DNA from: Rhodobacter sp.
Lineage (GTDB): Bacteria; Pseudomonadota; Alphaproteobacteria; Rhodobacterales; Rhodobacteraceae
NCBI GenBank assembly: GCA_013824055.1
Contig: PNNE01000075.1
Span: 1-5,707 of the forward strand
Direction of reading: 5' to 3'
DNA length: 5,707 nucleotides
Position 1 is the first letter of the stretch; every line of letters begins with the position of its first letter. Under the pieces are notes generated by a model. The model searched no databases. It had not been told where the DNA came from and saw only the letters and a program-made list of their open reading frames with translations. Both the position numbers and the translations under genes were made by a program. Below, piece after piece: positions 1 through 5,707 of the stretch.

Positions 1-408
1 CTGGCGCTGTTCCACATCGCCTTCCAGACCGGGTTCTGCACCCTGTTCATGCGGAACTTCATCAAGGCGCTGCCCCCCGAACTGATCGAGGCCGCCCGCG
101 TCGAGGGCGTCAGCGAATGGCGCATCTTCTGGTACATCGTGCTGCCGCTGATGCGGCCCGCCATCGCGGCGCTTTCGGTGCTGGTCTTCACCTTCATCTG
201 GAACGACTTCTTCTGGGCCACCGTGCTGACCCAGGGCGTCGACAGCCAGCCGATCACCGCTGGCCTGTCGAGCCTGAACGGCCAGTGGATCGCCCAGTGG
301 CATCTGGTCAGCGCCGGCTCCATCCTGGCCGCCCTGCCGCCCGTGGTGATGTTCTTCCTGATGCAGAAGCACTTCATCGCCGGTCTGACGCTTGGGGCCG
401 TGAAATGA
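1..408 (+). CDS. ABC sugar transporter permease, MalG-type (3' end, partial)
   Basis: Inner-membrane permease of a carbohydrate ABC importer (CUT1/MalFG type). The reading frame is open from base 1, so the true start lies upstream; 135 residues are visible. They contain a textbook EAA loop, the cytoplasmic helix that docks on the ATPase: E30-A-A, three residues, G36, nine residues, I46-x-L-P (positions 88-147). Two hydrophobic stretches follow, about residues 53-75 and 101-121. The tail HFIAGLTLGAVK is typical of the MalG-side subunit's C-terminus. The ATG at 49 is internal, because the coding match continues upstream of it. The stop overlaps the alpha-galactosidase start by four bases, so it belongs to the same operon. 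The substrate is inferred from the neighbours to be an alpha- and/or beta-galactoside. The binding protein, the partner permease and the ATPase are not in the window. The family call is secure; the substrate is not. Confidence 0.93.
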   Translation: MALFHIAFQTGFCTLFMRNFIKALPPELIEAARVEGVSEWRIFWYIVLPLMRPAIAALSVLVFTFIWNDFFWATVLTQGVDSQPITAGLSSLNGQWIAQWHLVSAGSILAALPPVVMFFLMQKHFIAGLTLGAVK

Positions 409-2471
409 TGCAGTGGCGCATTGACACACAGGGGCAGACCATTGCCCTGGCGACGGACGGCGGCATCCCGGAGGTCATCTACTGGGGACCGCGTCTGCCG
501 GATGCCGAGGACCTGGGCCAGCTGGCCCTGGCTGCCCGGCATGACCTGACCGGGGGGATGCTGGACAAGCTGCCGTCGCTGAGCCTGTCGCCCGAACCGG
601 GCCGCGCCTTCCAGGGCCAGCCGGGGCATGTGCTGGCCGAAGCGGACGGAAGATCCCTGCAACCGGCGTTCCGCTTCGACCGGGCCGAGGCTTCGGCGGA
701 CAGTCTGACTCTGATCTCCGGTGCCGCGGGTCTGGTGCTGACCCATGTGCTTCAGGCCCGGCCGACCGGAACGATCACGCTGCGGACCGAACTGACGGCG
801 GACCGCCCGATCCGCGTGCAATGGCTGGCCGCTCCGGTCCTGCCGGCCCCGCAACAGGGTGAAATGATCGACGTCCACGGCAAGTGGGTGGGCGAGTTCC
901 ATCTGCTCCGCACGCCCTGGTCCCCCGGCATCCGGTCCCGCGAGGCGCGGACAGGGCGGTCAGGGCAGGAACACCCGCCCTATCTGATCCTGGCGGGCGA
1001 GAGTTGCTCCAACACCCGCGGCGCGGCCCTGGCCCTGCACTATGCCTGGTCGGGCGGGCACCGGATGGTGGCAGAAGAGCTGCCCGACGGTCGCCGTCAG
1101 GTGCAGTTCGGGCATCCCCTCGGGGCCGAGACCGAAGTCGGGACCCGGTTCCAGACGGCCGAGCTGATCGTCGCCTGTTCGACCGAAGGGTTGAACGGCA
1201 TCGGTGCCGCGTTCCAGCGCGACATCCGCGACCGGGTGGTGCAGTGGCCCGACCCGAAGCGCCCGCGCCCGGTGCATTACAACTGCTGGGAGGCGGTCTA
1301 CTTCGATCACCGGCTGGACACCCTTGCCGAATTCGCCACCCGCGCGGCGGCCCTGGGGGCGGAACGCTTCGTGCTGGACGACGGCTGGTTCGGCAAGCGG
1401 GATGACGACACCTCCAGCCTTGGCGACTGGACCATCGACCGGCGCAAGTGGCCCGAGGGTCTGCATCCGCTGATCCGCCACGTGCACAGCCTGGGCATGA
1501 GTTTCGGTCTGTGGTTCGAGCCAGAGATGGTCAATCCCGACTCTGACCTTTGCCGGGCGCATCCCGACTGGGTGCTGGGGCCTCTGGACCAGACCACGGG
1601 GCGCAACCAGATGGTGCTGGACCTGGCCCGGCCGGAAGTGCGTGAAAACCTTTTTCTGCAAGTCTCGGCGGTGCTGGCAGAGTATTCCGTCGACTATGTC
1701 AAATGGGACCACAACCGGCTGTTGCCCGTGGTGGATGCGGCCCAGACGCGGGGGGCCTATGACTTGTTCGACAGGCTCCGCGCCGCGCATCCGAAGGTGG
1801 AGATCGAAAGCTGCGCCAGTGGAGGCGGGCGGATCGACGCGGGTATCCTGGCGCGCACGCATCGGGTCTGGCTTTCCGACAGCAACGACGCGCTGGAGCG
1901 TCTGCGGATGCAGCACGATGCGGCGCTGTTCCTGCCTTCGGCGATCACCGGAAGCCACGTCGGCCCCCGGCATTGCCACACCTCGGGGCGCGTGCTGCCG
2001 ATGGCCTTCCGCGCCTGGGTCGCGGCGCAGCGGCACATGGGCTTCGAGATGGACCTGCGCGAGCTGACCGAGGACGAGGCGCTGACCCTGGCCCGCGTCA
2101 CGGCCTGGTGGAAGGCAAATCGCGACTGGATGATGGGCGGGACGATCCTGCGGCTGGACAGCGACGATCCGGCGGTGACGGCAGAGCTGCAACTTGCCGC
2201 GGGGGGCGGGCGCTTCGTGGTCTTTGCGGGGCAGGCGGAGACCAGCCGTCAAAGCCTGCCGCGCCCCTTGCGGCTGGCCGGGCTGGACCCCGAGGCGCGC
2301 TACACGGTTTGCCTGAGCAACCCCGAGGACGCCTCTCGCCAGTCGCGGGGACCGAACGCGTTGAAATCCGGCCCCTTGACGCTGACCGGCCGGATGCTCA
2401 TGACAAAGGGCATCCTGTTGCCCGTAGCCTGGCCCGCGACGATGTGGGTTGTCGAAGGACGAAAGCTGTGA
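405..2471 (+). CDS. Alpha-galactosidase, glycoside hydrolase family 36
   Basis: Retaining enzyme that hydrolyses terminal alpha-galactosides (melibiose, raffinose-type sugars) to free galactose. At 688 residues it matches the usual GH36 length of about 700. An N-terminal beta-sandwich (about 1-285, with HGKW at 158-161) precedes a catalytic barrel (about 285-600) and a C-terminal beta domain. Signature blocks are CWEAVYFD from C294, VLDDGWFG with D325-D326 and W328, LWFEPEM around W370-E372, YVKWDHNR with the expected nucleophile D435, CASGGGR at 470-476, and WLSDSND with the expected acid/base D492. All catalytic residues are present. The N-terminus MMQWRID has no signal peptide, so it should act in the cytoplasm on imported sugars. 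I chose ATG 405 because it forms an ATGA overlap with the permease stop; the adjacent in-frame ATG 408 would remove one residue, and GGGG at 394-397 could serve either. The open frame back to 117 is only overlap with the permease gene. Exact substrate range is not readable. Confidence 0.95.
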   Translation: MMQWRIDTQGQTIALATDGGIPEVIYWGPRLPDAEDLGQLALAARHDLTGGMLDKLPSLSLSPEPGRAFQGQPGHVLAEADGRSLQPAFRFDRAEASADSLTLISGAAGLVLTHVLQARPTGTITLRTELTADRPIRVQWLAAPVLPAPQQGEMIDVHGKWVGEFHLLRTPWSPGIRSREARTGRSGQEHPPYLILAGESCSNTRGAALALHYAWSGGHRMVAEELPDGRRQVQFGHPLGAETEVGTRFQTAELIVACSTEGLNGIGAAFQRDIRDRVVQWPDPKRPRPVHYNCWEAVYFDHRLDTLAEFATRAAALGAERFVLDDGWFGKRDDDTSSLGDWTIDRRKWPEGLHPLIRHVHSLGMSFGLWFEPEMVNPDSDLCRAHPDWVLGPLDQTTGRNQMVLDLARPEVRENLFLQVSAVLAEYSVDYVKWDHNRLLPVVDAAQTRGAYDLFDRLRAAHPKVEIESCASGGGRIDAGILARTHRVWLSDSNDALERLRMQHDAALFLPSAITGSHVGPRHCHTSGRVLPMAFRAWVAAQRHMGFEMDLRELTEDEALTLARVTAWWKANRDWMMGGTILRLDSDDPAVTAELQLAAGGGRFVVFAGQAETSRQSLPRPLRLAGLDPEARYTVCLSNPEDASRQSRGPNALKSGPLTLTGRMLMTKGILLPVAWPATMWVVEGRKL
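2454..2459 (+). promoter_or_regulatory. Shine-Dalgarno for the SDR gene
   Basis: GAAGGA, 8 bases before the GTG at 2468. It is the best match to the anti-SD sequence among the junctions in this window. It supports GTG as the start of the dehydrogenase even though every other complete gene here uses ATG. Confidence 0.7.
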
Positions 2472-3232
2472 CCGATCCCGTCTTTCCCGACCTGAAGGGC
2501 CGATCCGTCTTTGTCACCGGCGGCGGCTCGGGGATCGGCGCTGCCCTGACCGAGGCCTTCCTGCGCCAGGGTGCGAAGGTGGCGTTCTGCCAGCGGTCGG
2601 ACGGCACGGCCTTCTGCGACGCGATGGAGGCCGCGACAGGCAACCGGCCGCTGTTCCTGCCCTGCGACATCTCGGTGGTGGATCAGCTGCAACTGACGCT
2701 GGCGACGGCGGCAAAGGCGCAAGGGCCGATCACGGTGCTGGTGAACAACGCCGCGAACGACCAGCGGCACGAGACGCTGAAGACCGATCAGGCGTTCTGG
2801 GACTGGTCGATCAACGTGAACCTGCGGTCGTATTTCTTCGCCTGCCAGTCGGTGCTGCCGGGGATGCAGGCGGCGGGGGGTGGGTCGATCATCAATTTCA
2901 GTTCGATCAGCTTCATGATGGCCGACAAGGGCTATGCCGCCTACATCACCGCGAACGCAGGCATCGTGGGCATGACCCGGACCCTGGCGCGCGAATTCGG
3001 GCCGGACCGCATCCGGGTCAACGCCGTGGCGCCCGGCTGGGTCCTGACCGAGCGGCAGAAAGAGCTGTGGGTCACGCCCGAGGCCCTGGCCGCCTACCTT
3101 GCGCGCCAATGCCTGCCCGACCCGATCGCGCCCGAAGATGTTGCGGGGACGGTGTTGTTCCTGGCATCGGATGCGGCGAAGATGATGACCTCGCAGACCC
3201 TGATCCTGGACGGGGGGTACATTTCGTCATGA
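2468..3232 (+). CDS. SDR-family NAD(P)-dependent sugar dehydrogenase, probable D-galactose 1-dehydrogenase
   Basis: Classical short-chain dehydrogenase/reductase of 254 residues (family usual about 250). Its likely job, inferred from the neighbouring lactonase, DgoK and DgoA, is oxidation of D-galactose to galactonolactone in the cytoplasm. Visible features: cofactor-binding TGGGSGIG (17-24), NNAA (93-96), the helix-4 asparagine N118 in NVNL, catalytic serine S146 in NFSSIS, tyrosine Y159, and the conserved RIRVNAVAPGW stretch. The oddity is at residue 163: the YxxxK motif reads YITAN, so the catalytic lysine is asparagine (codon AAC at 2954-2956). The end of strand beta2 reads FCQRS, with Q42-R43 where NAD-dependent members usually carry Asp, which may favour NADP. 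The GTG start overlaps the preceding stop (GTGA) and sits 8 bases after GAAGGA. Fold call is firm; galactose specificity, and activity without the lysine, are inference. Confidence 0.85.
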   Translation: MTDPVFPDLKGRSVFVTGGGSGIGAALTEAFLRQGAKVAFCQRSDGTAFCDAMEAATGNRPLFLPCDISVVDQLQLTLATAAKAQGPITVLVNNAANDQRHETLKTDQAFWDWSINVNLRSYFFACQSVLPGMQAAGGGSIINFSSISFMMADKGYAAYITANAGIVGMTRTLAREFGPDRIRVNAVAPGWVLTERQKELWVTPEALAAYLARQCLPDPIAPEDVAGTVLFLASDAAKMMTSQTLILDGGYISS

Positions 3233-4131
3233 CCGAACCCGCATGGATCGCTGTCGACTGGGGCACCTCGAACCTGCGCGCCTGGGCGATGGCGGCGGAT
3301 GGCCGCGTGCTGGCCGAAGCAACCAGTGACGAGGGGATGGGCAAGCTGTCGCGCGACGGCTTCGAGCCTGCGCTGGTGCGGCTGATCGGGCCCTGGCTGG
3401 CGGGCAGCCCTCCAGTCGTGGCCTGCGGCATGGTCGGCAGCCGCCAGGGCTGGTGCGAGGCGCCGTACCGGACGGTTCCCTGCACGCCGCTGGACATGGC
3501 CGGGCAGGTGACGGCCCCCACGACCGACCCGCGCTTGCGGGTGTCGATCGCTCCCGGACTGAAGCAGAACAGCCCCGCCGACGTGATGCGCGGCGAGGAA
3601 ACCCAGATCGCGGGCGCGCTGCGGTTGCTGCCGGGGTATGACGGGGTGCTGTGCCTGCCGGGGACCCATTCGAAATGGGTCCACATCAGCGCGGGCGAGG
3701 TGGTCAGCTTCCAGACCTTCATGACCGGCGAGATGTTCGCGCTGTTGTCCGAGGCTTCGGTCCTGCGGCACGGGATGCAGGCCGAGGGCTGGGACGACGC
3801 GGCCTTTGATGCGGCGGTGTCGGATGCGCTGTCGCGGCCCGAACGGCTGGGCGCGCGGCTGTTTTCCCTGCGGGCCGAAGGGCTGATCGCCGGTCTGACG
3901 CCCCAGGCCGCCCGCGCGCGGTTGTCGGGGCTGCTGATCGGCACCGAACTGGCGGCGGCAAGGCCCTACTGGCTGGGCCAGCGCGTCACCCTGATCGGGG
4001 CCGAGAAACTGTCCGCCGCCTATGCCCGCGCGCTTGGGCAACAGGGCATCGAGGCGCAGCGTCTGAGCGCGACCGACTGCACGCTTGCGGGCCTTGCCTC
4101 GCTTTCCCCCCAGACCGAGGGCGCCAGATGA
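3229..4131 (+). CDS. dgoK: 2-dehydro-3-deoxygalactonokinase (DgoK)
   Basis: Phosphorylates 2-keto-3-deoxy-D-galactonate at C6 with ATP, giving the substrate for the next gene's aldolase; cytoplasmic. The 300-residue protein has the family's usual length and its landmarks in order: N-terminal phosphate-binding strand VDWGTSNLRAW (9-19), CGMVGSRQGW (66-75), PGTHSKW (144-150), FMTGE (164-168), LLIGTE (235-240) and LIGAEKLSAAYARAL (from 255). No residue looks missing. ATG 3229 forms an ATGA overlap with the dehydrogenase stop. Upstream there is only a G-run (3212-3217, 11 bases away), a poor ribosome site, so translation is probably coupled to the dehydrogenase. The open frame continues upstream to 2449 but is out of frame with, and inside, the SDR gene. 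Adjacent dgoA strongly supports the substrate assignment. Confidence 0.95.
   Translation: MTEPAWIAVDWGTSNLRAWAMAADGRVLAEATSDEGMGKLSRDGFEPALVRLIGPWLAGSPPVVACGMVGSRQGWCEAPYRTVPCTPLDMAGQVTAPTTDPRLRVSIAPGLKQNSPADVMRGEETQIAGALRLLPGYDGVLCLPGTHSKWVHISAGEVVSFQTFMTGEMFALLSEASVLRHGMQAEGWDDAAFDAAVSDALSRPERLGARLFSLRAEGLIAGLTPQAARARLSGLLIGTELAAARPYWLGQRVTLIGAEKLSAAYARALGQQGIEAQRLSATDCTLAGLASLSPQTEGAR
4117..4121 (+). promoter_or_regulatory. Shine-Dalgarno for dgoA
   Basis: GAGGG, 6 bases before ATG 4128 and located inside the last codons of dgoK. It favours this start over the in-frame ATG at 4146 (residue 7). Confidence 0.6.
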
Positions 4132-4745
4132 CCCCCAAGACTGACATGCGCAACCTGATCGCCATCCTGCGCGGGATCACCCCGCCCGAGGCCGCTGCCG
4201 CTGCCCGGGTTCTGGTCGCAGCCGGGATCAGCCGGATCGAAGTCCCGCTGAACTCGCCCGACCCCTTTGCCTCGATCAAGGCGATGGCGGCGGCCACGCC
4301 AAACGCCGAGATCGGCGCCGGGACGGTCCTGACGGTCGAGGATGTCGGCCGGGTCAAGGCAGCGGGCGGCAGCCTTGTCGTCTCGCCCAACTGCGACCCC
4401 GACGTGATCCGCGCCACCCGGGCGCAGGGGATGGCGTCCTGGCCAGGCGTGATGACGCCCACGGAATGTTTCGCCGCGATCAGGGCCGGAGCGACCGGGC
4501 TGAAGCTGTTTCCCGGCAGCCTGATCGGTCCCGAAGGCTTGAAGGCCCTCCGCGCCGTGCTGCCGAAGGACCTGCCGGTCTATGCCGTCGGCGGTGCGGG
4601 ACCGGCGAACTTTGCCGACTGGGCCAGGGCCGGGGCGCAGGGCTTCGGCATCGGCACCGCGCTCTATACGCCCGGCCTGTCGACCGACGAAATCGCCACC
4701 AGGGCCGCCGCCATCGTCGCGGCCTATGACGCGGTGTTCGCATGA
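4128..4745 (+). CDS. dgoA: 2-dehydro-3-deoxy-6-phosphogalactonate aldolase (DgoA)
   Basis: Class I aldolase of the KDPG/KDPGal family. It splits 2-keto-3-deoxy-6-phosphogalactonate into pyruvate and D-glyceraldehyde 3-phosphate, the last step of the DeLey galactose route. The 205-residue length is typical. Visible are AILRG (12-16, phosphate/carboxylate-binding R15), catalytic glutamate E38 in RIEVPL, GAGTV (63-67, with T66), SPNCDPDVI (86-94), PGVMTPTE (106-113), and the Schiff-base lysine K126 in GLKLFPG. V154 in YAVGG is the position that, as I recall from work on the E. coli enzymes, is valine in KDPGal aldolase and threonine in KDPG aldolase. Together with dgoK next door, this favours DgoA over the Entner-Doudoroff aldolase Eda. 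ATG 4128 overlaps the dgoK stop (ATGA) and has a good ribosome site. Confidence 0.94.
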   Translation: MTPKTDMRNLIAILRGITPPEAAAAARVLVAAGISRIEVPLNSPDPFASIKAMAAATPNAEIGAGTVLTVEDVGRVKAAGGSLVVSPNCDPDVIRATRAQGMASWPGVMTPTECFAAIRAGATGLKLFPGSLIGPEGLKALRAVLPKDLPVYAVGGAGPANFADWARAGAQGFGIGTALYTPGLSTDEIATRAAAIVAAYDAVFA

Positions 4746-5578
4746 TCCACGATTCCCGCCCCTGCGAGCTGGGCGAAGGCCCGCTCTGGCATCCCCTGCG
4801 GCACGAGCTGTTCTGGTTCGACATCCTGAACCGGACCCTGCATTCCAGGGCGGCCTCCTGGCCGTTCGACGTCTATGTCTCGGCCGCCGGGTGGATCAGC
4901 CGGGACGAGCTTCTTGTCGCCTCGGAAACCGGGTTGTTCCGCTTTGACCTGACCACGGCGACCCAGACTCCGGTCGCCGCGGCGGGGACGGCGGACACGC
5001 GGTCGAACGATGGGCGCGCAGACCGGCAGGGCGGGTTCTGGTTCGGCACGATGGGCAAGAAGGCCGAAACGGGCGCCGGCGCGATCTGGCGCTGGTATCG
5101 CGGCGAATTGCGGCCGCTGTTCAGAGAGATCTCGATCCCGAACTCGATCTGCTTTGCGCCCGACGGGACGTCTGCGCATTTCTCGGACACGACGCAGGGC
5201 AAGGTGATGAAGGTCGCGCTGGACAGCGCAGGCTGGCCCAGGGGCGAGCCGGTGGTCTGGCTGGACCTTGCCCGCGCGGGGCTGAACCCCGACGGCGCGG
5301 TGATCGATGCCGAAGGCCGGTTCTGGAACGCACAATGGGGCGCGGGCCGGGTTGCCTGCTACGGTGCGGACGGCAGCTTCCTGCAGGCGGTCGAGACACC
5401 GGGGGCGACGCAATCCTCGTGCCCGGCGTTTGGCGGCCCCGACCTGACCACCCTTTTCGTCACCACCGCCCTCGAGCACATGGACGCCGAAGCGCGGGCC
5501 AGGCACCCGGCCTCGGGTCAGGTCTTTGCCTTCCCGAACGTCGCCAAGGGCCTTCCCGAACCACAGGTTAGCGCATGA
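4742..5578 (+). CDS. SMP-30/gluconolactonase-family sugar lactonase, probable galactonolactonase
   Basis: Six-bladed beta-propeller lactonase of 278 residues, near the family's usual 285-300. It should hydrolyse the lactone made by the sugar dehydrogenase to galactonate, using one divalent metal ion. The three expected metal ligands are visible: E12 in LGEGPLWH, N134 in IPNSICFAPDG and D184 in PDGAVID; the 50-residue N-to-D spacing matches SMP-30 as I remember it. The substrate-site segment SNDGRADRQGGFWFGTM (88-104) is also intact. There is no signal peptide, so it is cytoplasmic. ATG 4742 overlaps the dgoA stop (ATGA). No purine-rich ribosome site precedes it, which suggests reliance on coupling to dgoA. 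The SMP-30 family call is firm. Lactone choice (galactono-, arabinono-, glucono-) rests on context, and the same family includes L-arabinonolactonases. Confidence 0.9.
   Translation: MIHDSRPCELGEGPLWHPLRHELFWFDILNRTLHSRAASWPFDVYVSAAGWISRDELLVASETGLFRFDLTTATQTPVAAAGTADTRSNDGRADRQGGFWFGTMGKKAETGAGAIWRWYRGELRPLFREISIPNSICFAPDGTSAHFSDTTQGKVMKVALDSAGWPRGEPVVWLDLARAGLNPDGAVIDAEGRFWNAQWGAGRVACYGADGSFLQAVETPGATQSSCPAFGGPDLTTLFVTTALEHMDAEARARHPASGQVFAFPNVAKGLPEPQVSA
5565..5567 (+). promoter_or_regulatory. Weak Shine-Dalgarno (AGG) for the GH42 gene
   Basis: AGG, 7 bases before ATG 5575 and within the last codons of the lactonase gene. The match is short, so coupling through the ATGA overlap probably contributes to initiation. 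Confidence 0.4.
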
Positions 5579-5707
5579 AAAGAACGCTTGGCGTCTGCTA
5601 CTACCCCGAACACTGGTCCGAGGCGCAATGGGCCGAGGACGCCGCCCGGATGGCGCGGCTGGGCCTGACCTGGGTCCGCATCGGCGAATTCGCCTGGAGC
5701 CGGATGG
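5575..5707 (+). CDS. Beta-galactosidase, glycoside hydrolase family 42 (5' end, partial)
   Basis: First 44 codons of a gene that runs off the window. The N-terminus carries the hallmark GH42 opening: GVCYYPEHW (6-14), then W19-A-E-D, M26, and GLTWVRIGEFAWSR (30-43), which forms the first strands of the catalytic barrel. The catalytic glutamates lie further on and cannot be checked. The protein begins without a signal peptide, so it probably cleaves imported beta-galactosides in the cytoplasm, feeding galactose to the same pathway as the GH36 enzyme. ATG 5575 overlaps the lactonase stop (ATGA). The full family is about 650-700 residues, so roughly 2 kb should follow. Family identification from this short piece is strong because the opening motif is highly characteristic; linkage preference is unknown. 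Confidence 0.9.
   Translation, partial: MKRTLGVCYYPEHWSEAQWAEDAARMARLGLTWVRIGEFAWSRM

Noticed and set aside
49..51. ATG at 49 as the permease start
   Set aside because: Permease-like sequence runs in frame from base 1, and a real MalG-type permease needs several membrane segments before this point.
117..404. Upstream extension of the alpha-galactosidase frame to an ATG at 117
   Set aside because: This part lies inside the permease gene in another frame and reads as Arg/Ala/His-rich nonsense; GH36 similarity begins just after ATG 405.
960..2252. Long open frame on the minus strand (430 codons) opposite the alpha-galactosidase gene
   Set aside because: Its translation has no recognisable motif and is rich in Arg, Pro, Gly and His, as expected for a shadow frame in high-G+C DNA; the + strand frame carries a complete, motif-perfect GH36 enzyme.
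1973..2467. Upstream extension of the SDR frame
   Set aside because: It overlaps the end of the alpha-galactosidase gene; SDR-like sequence begins at GTG 2468, which has a Shine-Dalgarno and a GTGA overlap.
3094..4041. Minus-strand open frames (315 and 290 codons) opposite dgoK
   Set aside because: They are low-complexity, compositionally shadow-like and mutually overlapping in different frames, while dgoK on the + strand has all family motifs.
4724..5506. Minus-strand open frame (260 codons) opposite the lactonase
   Set aside because: No family resemblance; it is the mirror of a well-supported SMP-30 gene.
1..5707. Promoters, terminators, tRNA or other RNA genes, CRISPR arrays, insertion sequences, repeats
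   Set aside because: I looked for them and saw none. Every base lies in one of seven abutting coding regions, leaving no intergenic space, and no direct or inverted repeat of note stood out by eye.

Overview
The window is gene-dense, strongly G+C-rich DNA (roughly two-thirds G+C from sampled lines, not counted exactly), with G or C at most third codon positions. Protein style, codon use and gene content point to an alphaproteobacterium, most likely of the Rhodobacteraceae (Paracoccus/Rhodobacter-like). That placement is an inference; no rRNA or other taxonomic marker is present.

All seven genes lie on the + strand, and they look like the middle of one sugar-catabolic operon. In order: the 3' end of an ABC sugar-transporter permease (1-408); a GH36 alpha-galactosidase (405-2471); an SDR-family dehydrogenase, probably a sugar (galactose) dehydrogenase (2468-3232); 2-dehydro-3-deoxygalactonokinase DgoK (3229-4131); 2-dehydro-3-deoxy-6-phosphogalactonate aldolase DgoA (4128-4745); an SMP-30/gluconolactonase-family sugar lactonase (4742-5578); and the 5' end of a GH42 beta-galactosidase (5575 to the window end). 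Each of the six junctions is a 4-base stop/start overlap (ATGA five times, GTGA once), so there is no intergenic DNA and no promoter or terminator in the window.

The genes fit one job. The ABC importer brings in galactosides. Cytoplasmic alpha- and beta-galactosidases release galactose. The dehydrogenase and lactonase would make galactonate. DgoK and DgoA carry 2-keto-3-deoxygalactonate through its 6-phosphate to pyruvate and glyceraldehyde 3-phosphate. This is the De Ley-Doudoroff (DeLey) route. The one enzyme missing here is galactonate dehydratase, which may lie beyond the window or elsewhere in the genome.

The most unusual point is in the SDR protein: the YxxxK catalytic motif reads Y-I-T-A-N, so the normally essential lysine is asparagine, while the other catalytic residues and the rest of the fold look intact. 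I found no evidence of a new kind of system, mobile element, RNA gene, CRISPR array or repeat family. Otherwise the region is a well-ordered catabolic operon with an extreme degree of translational coupling.
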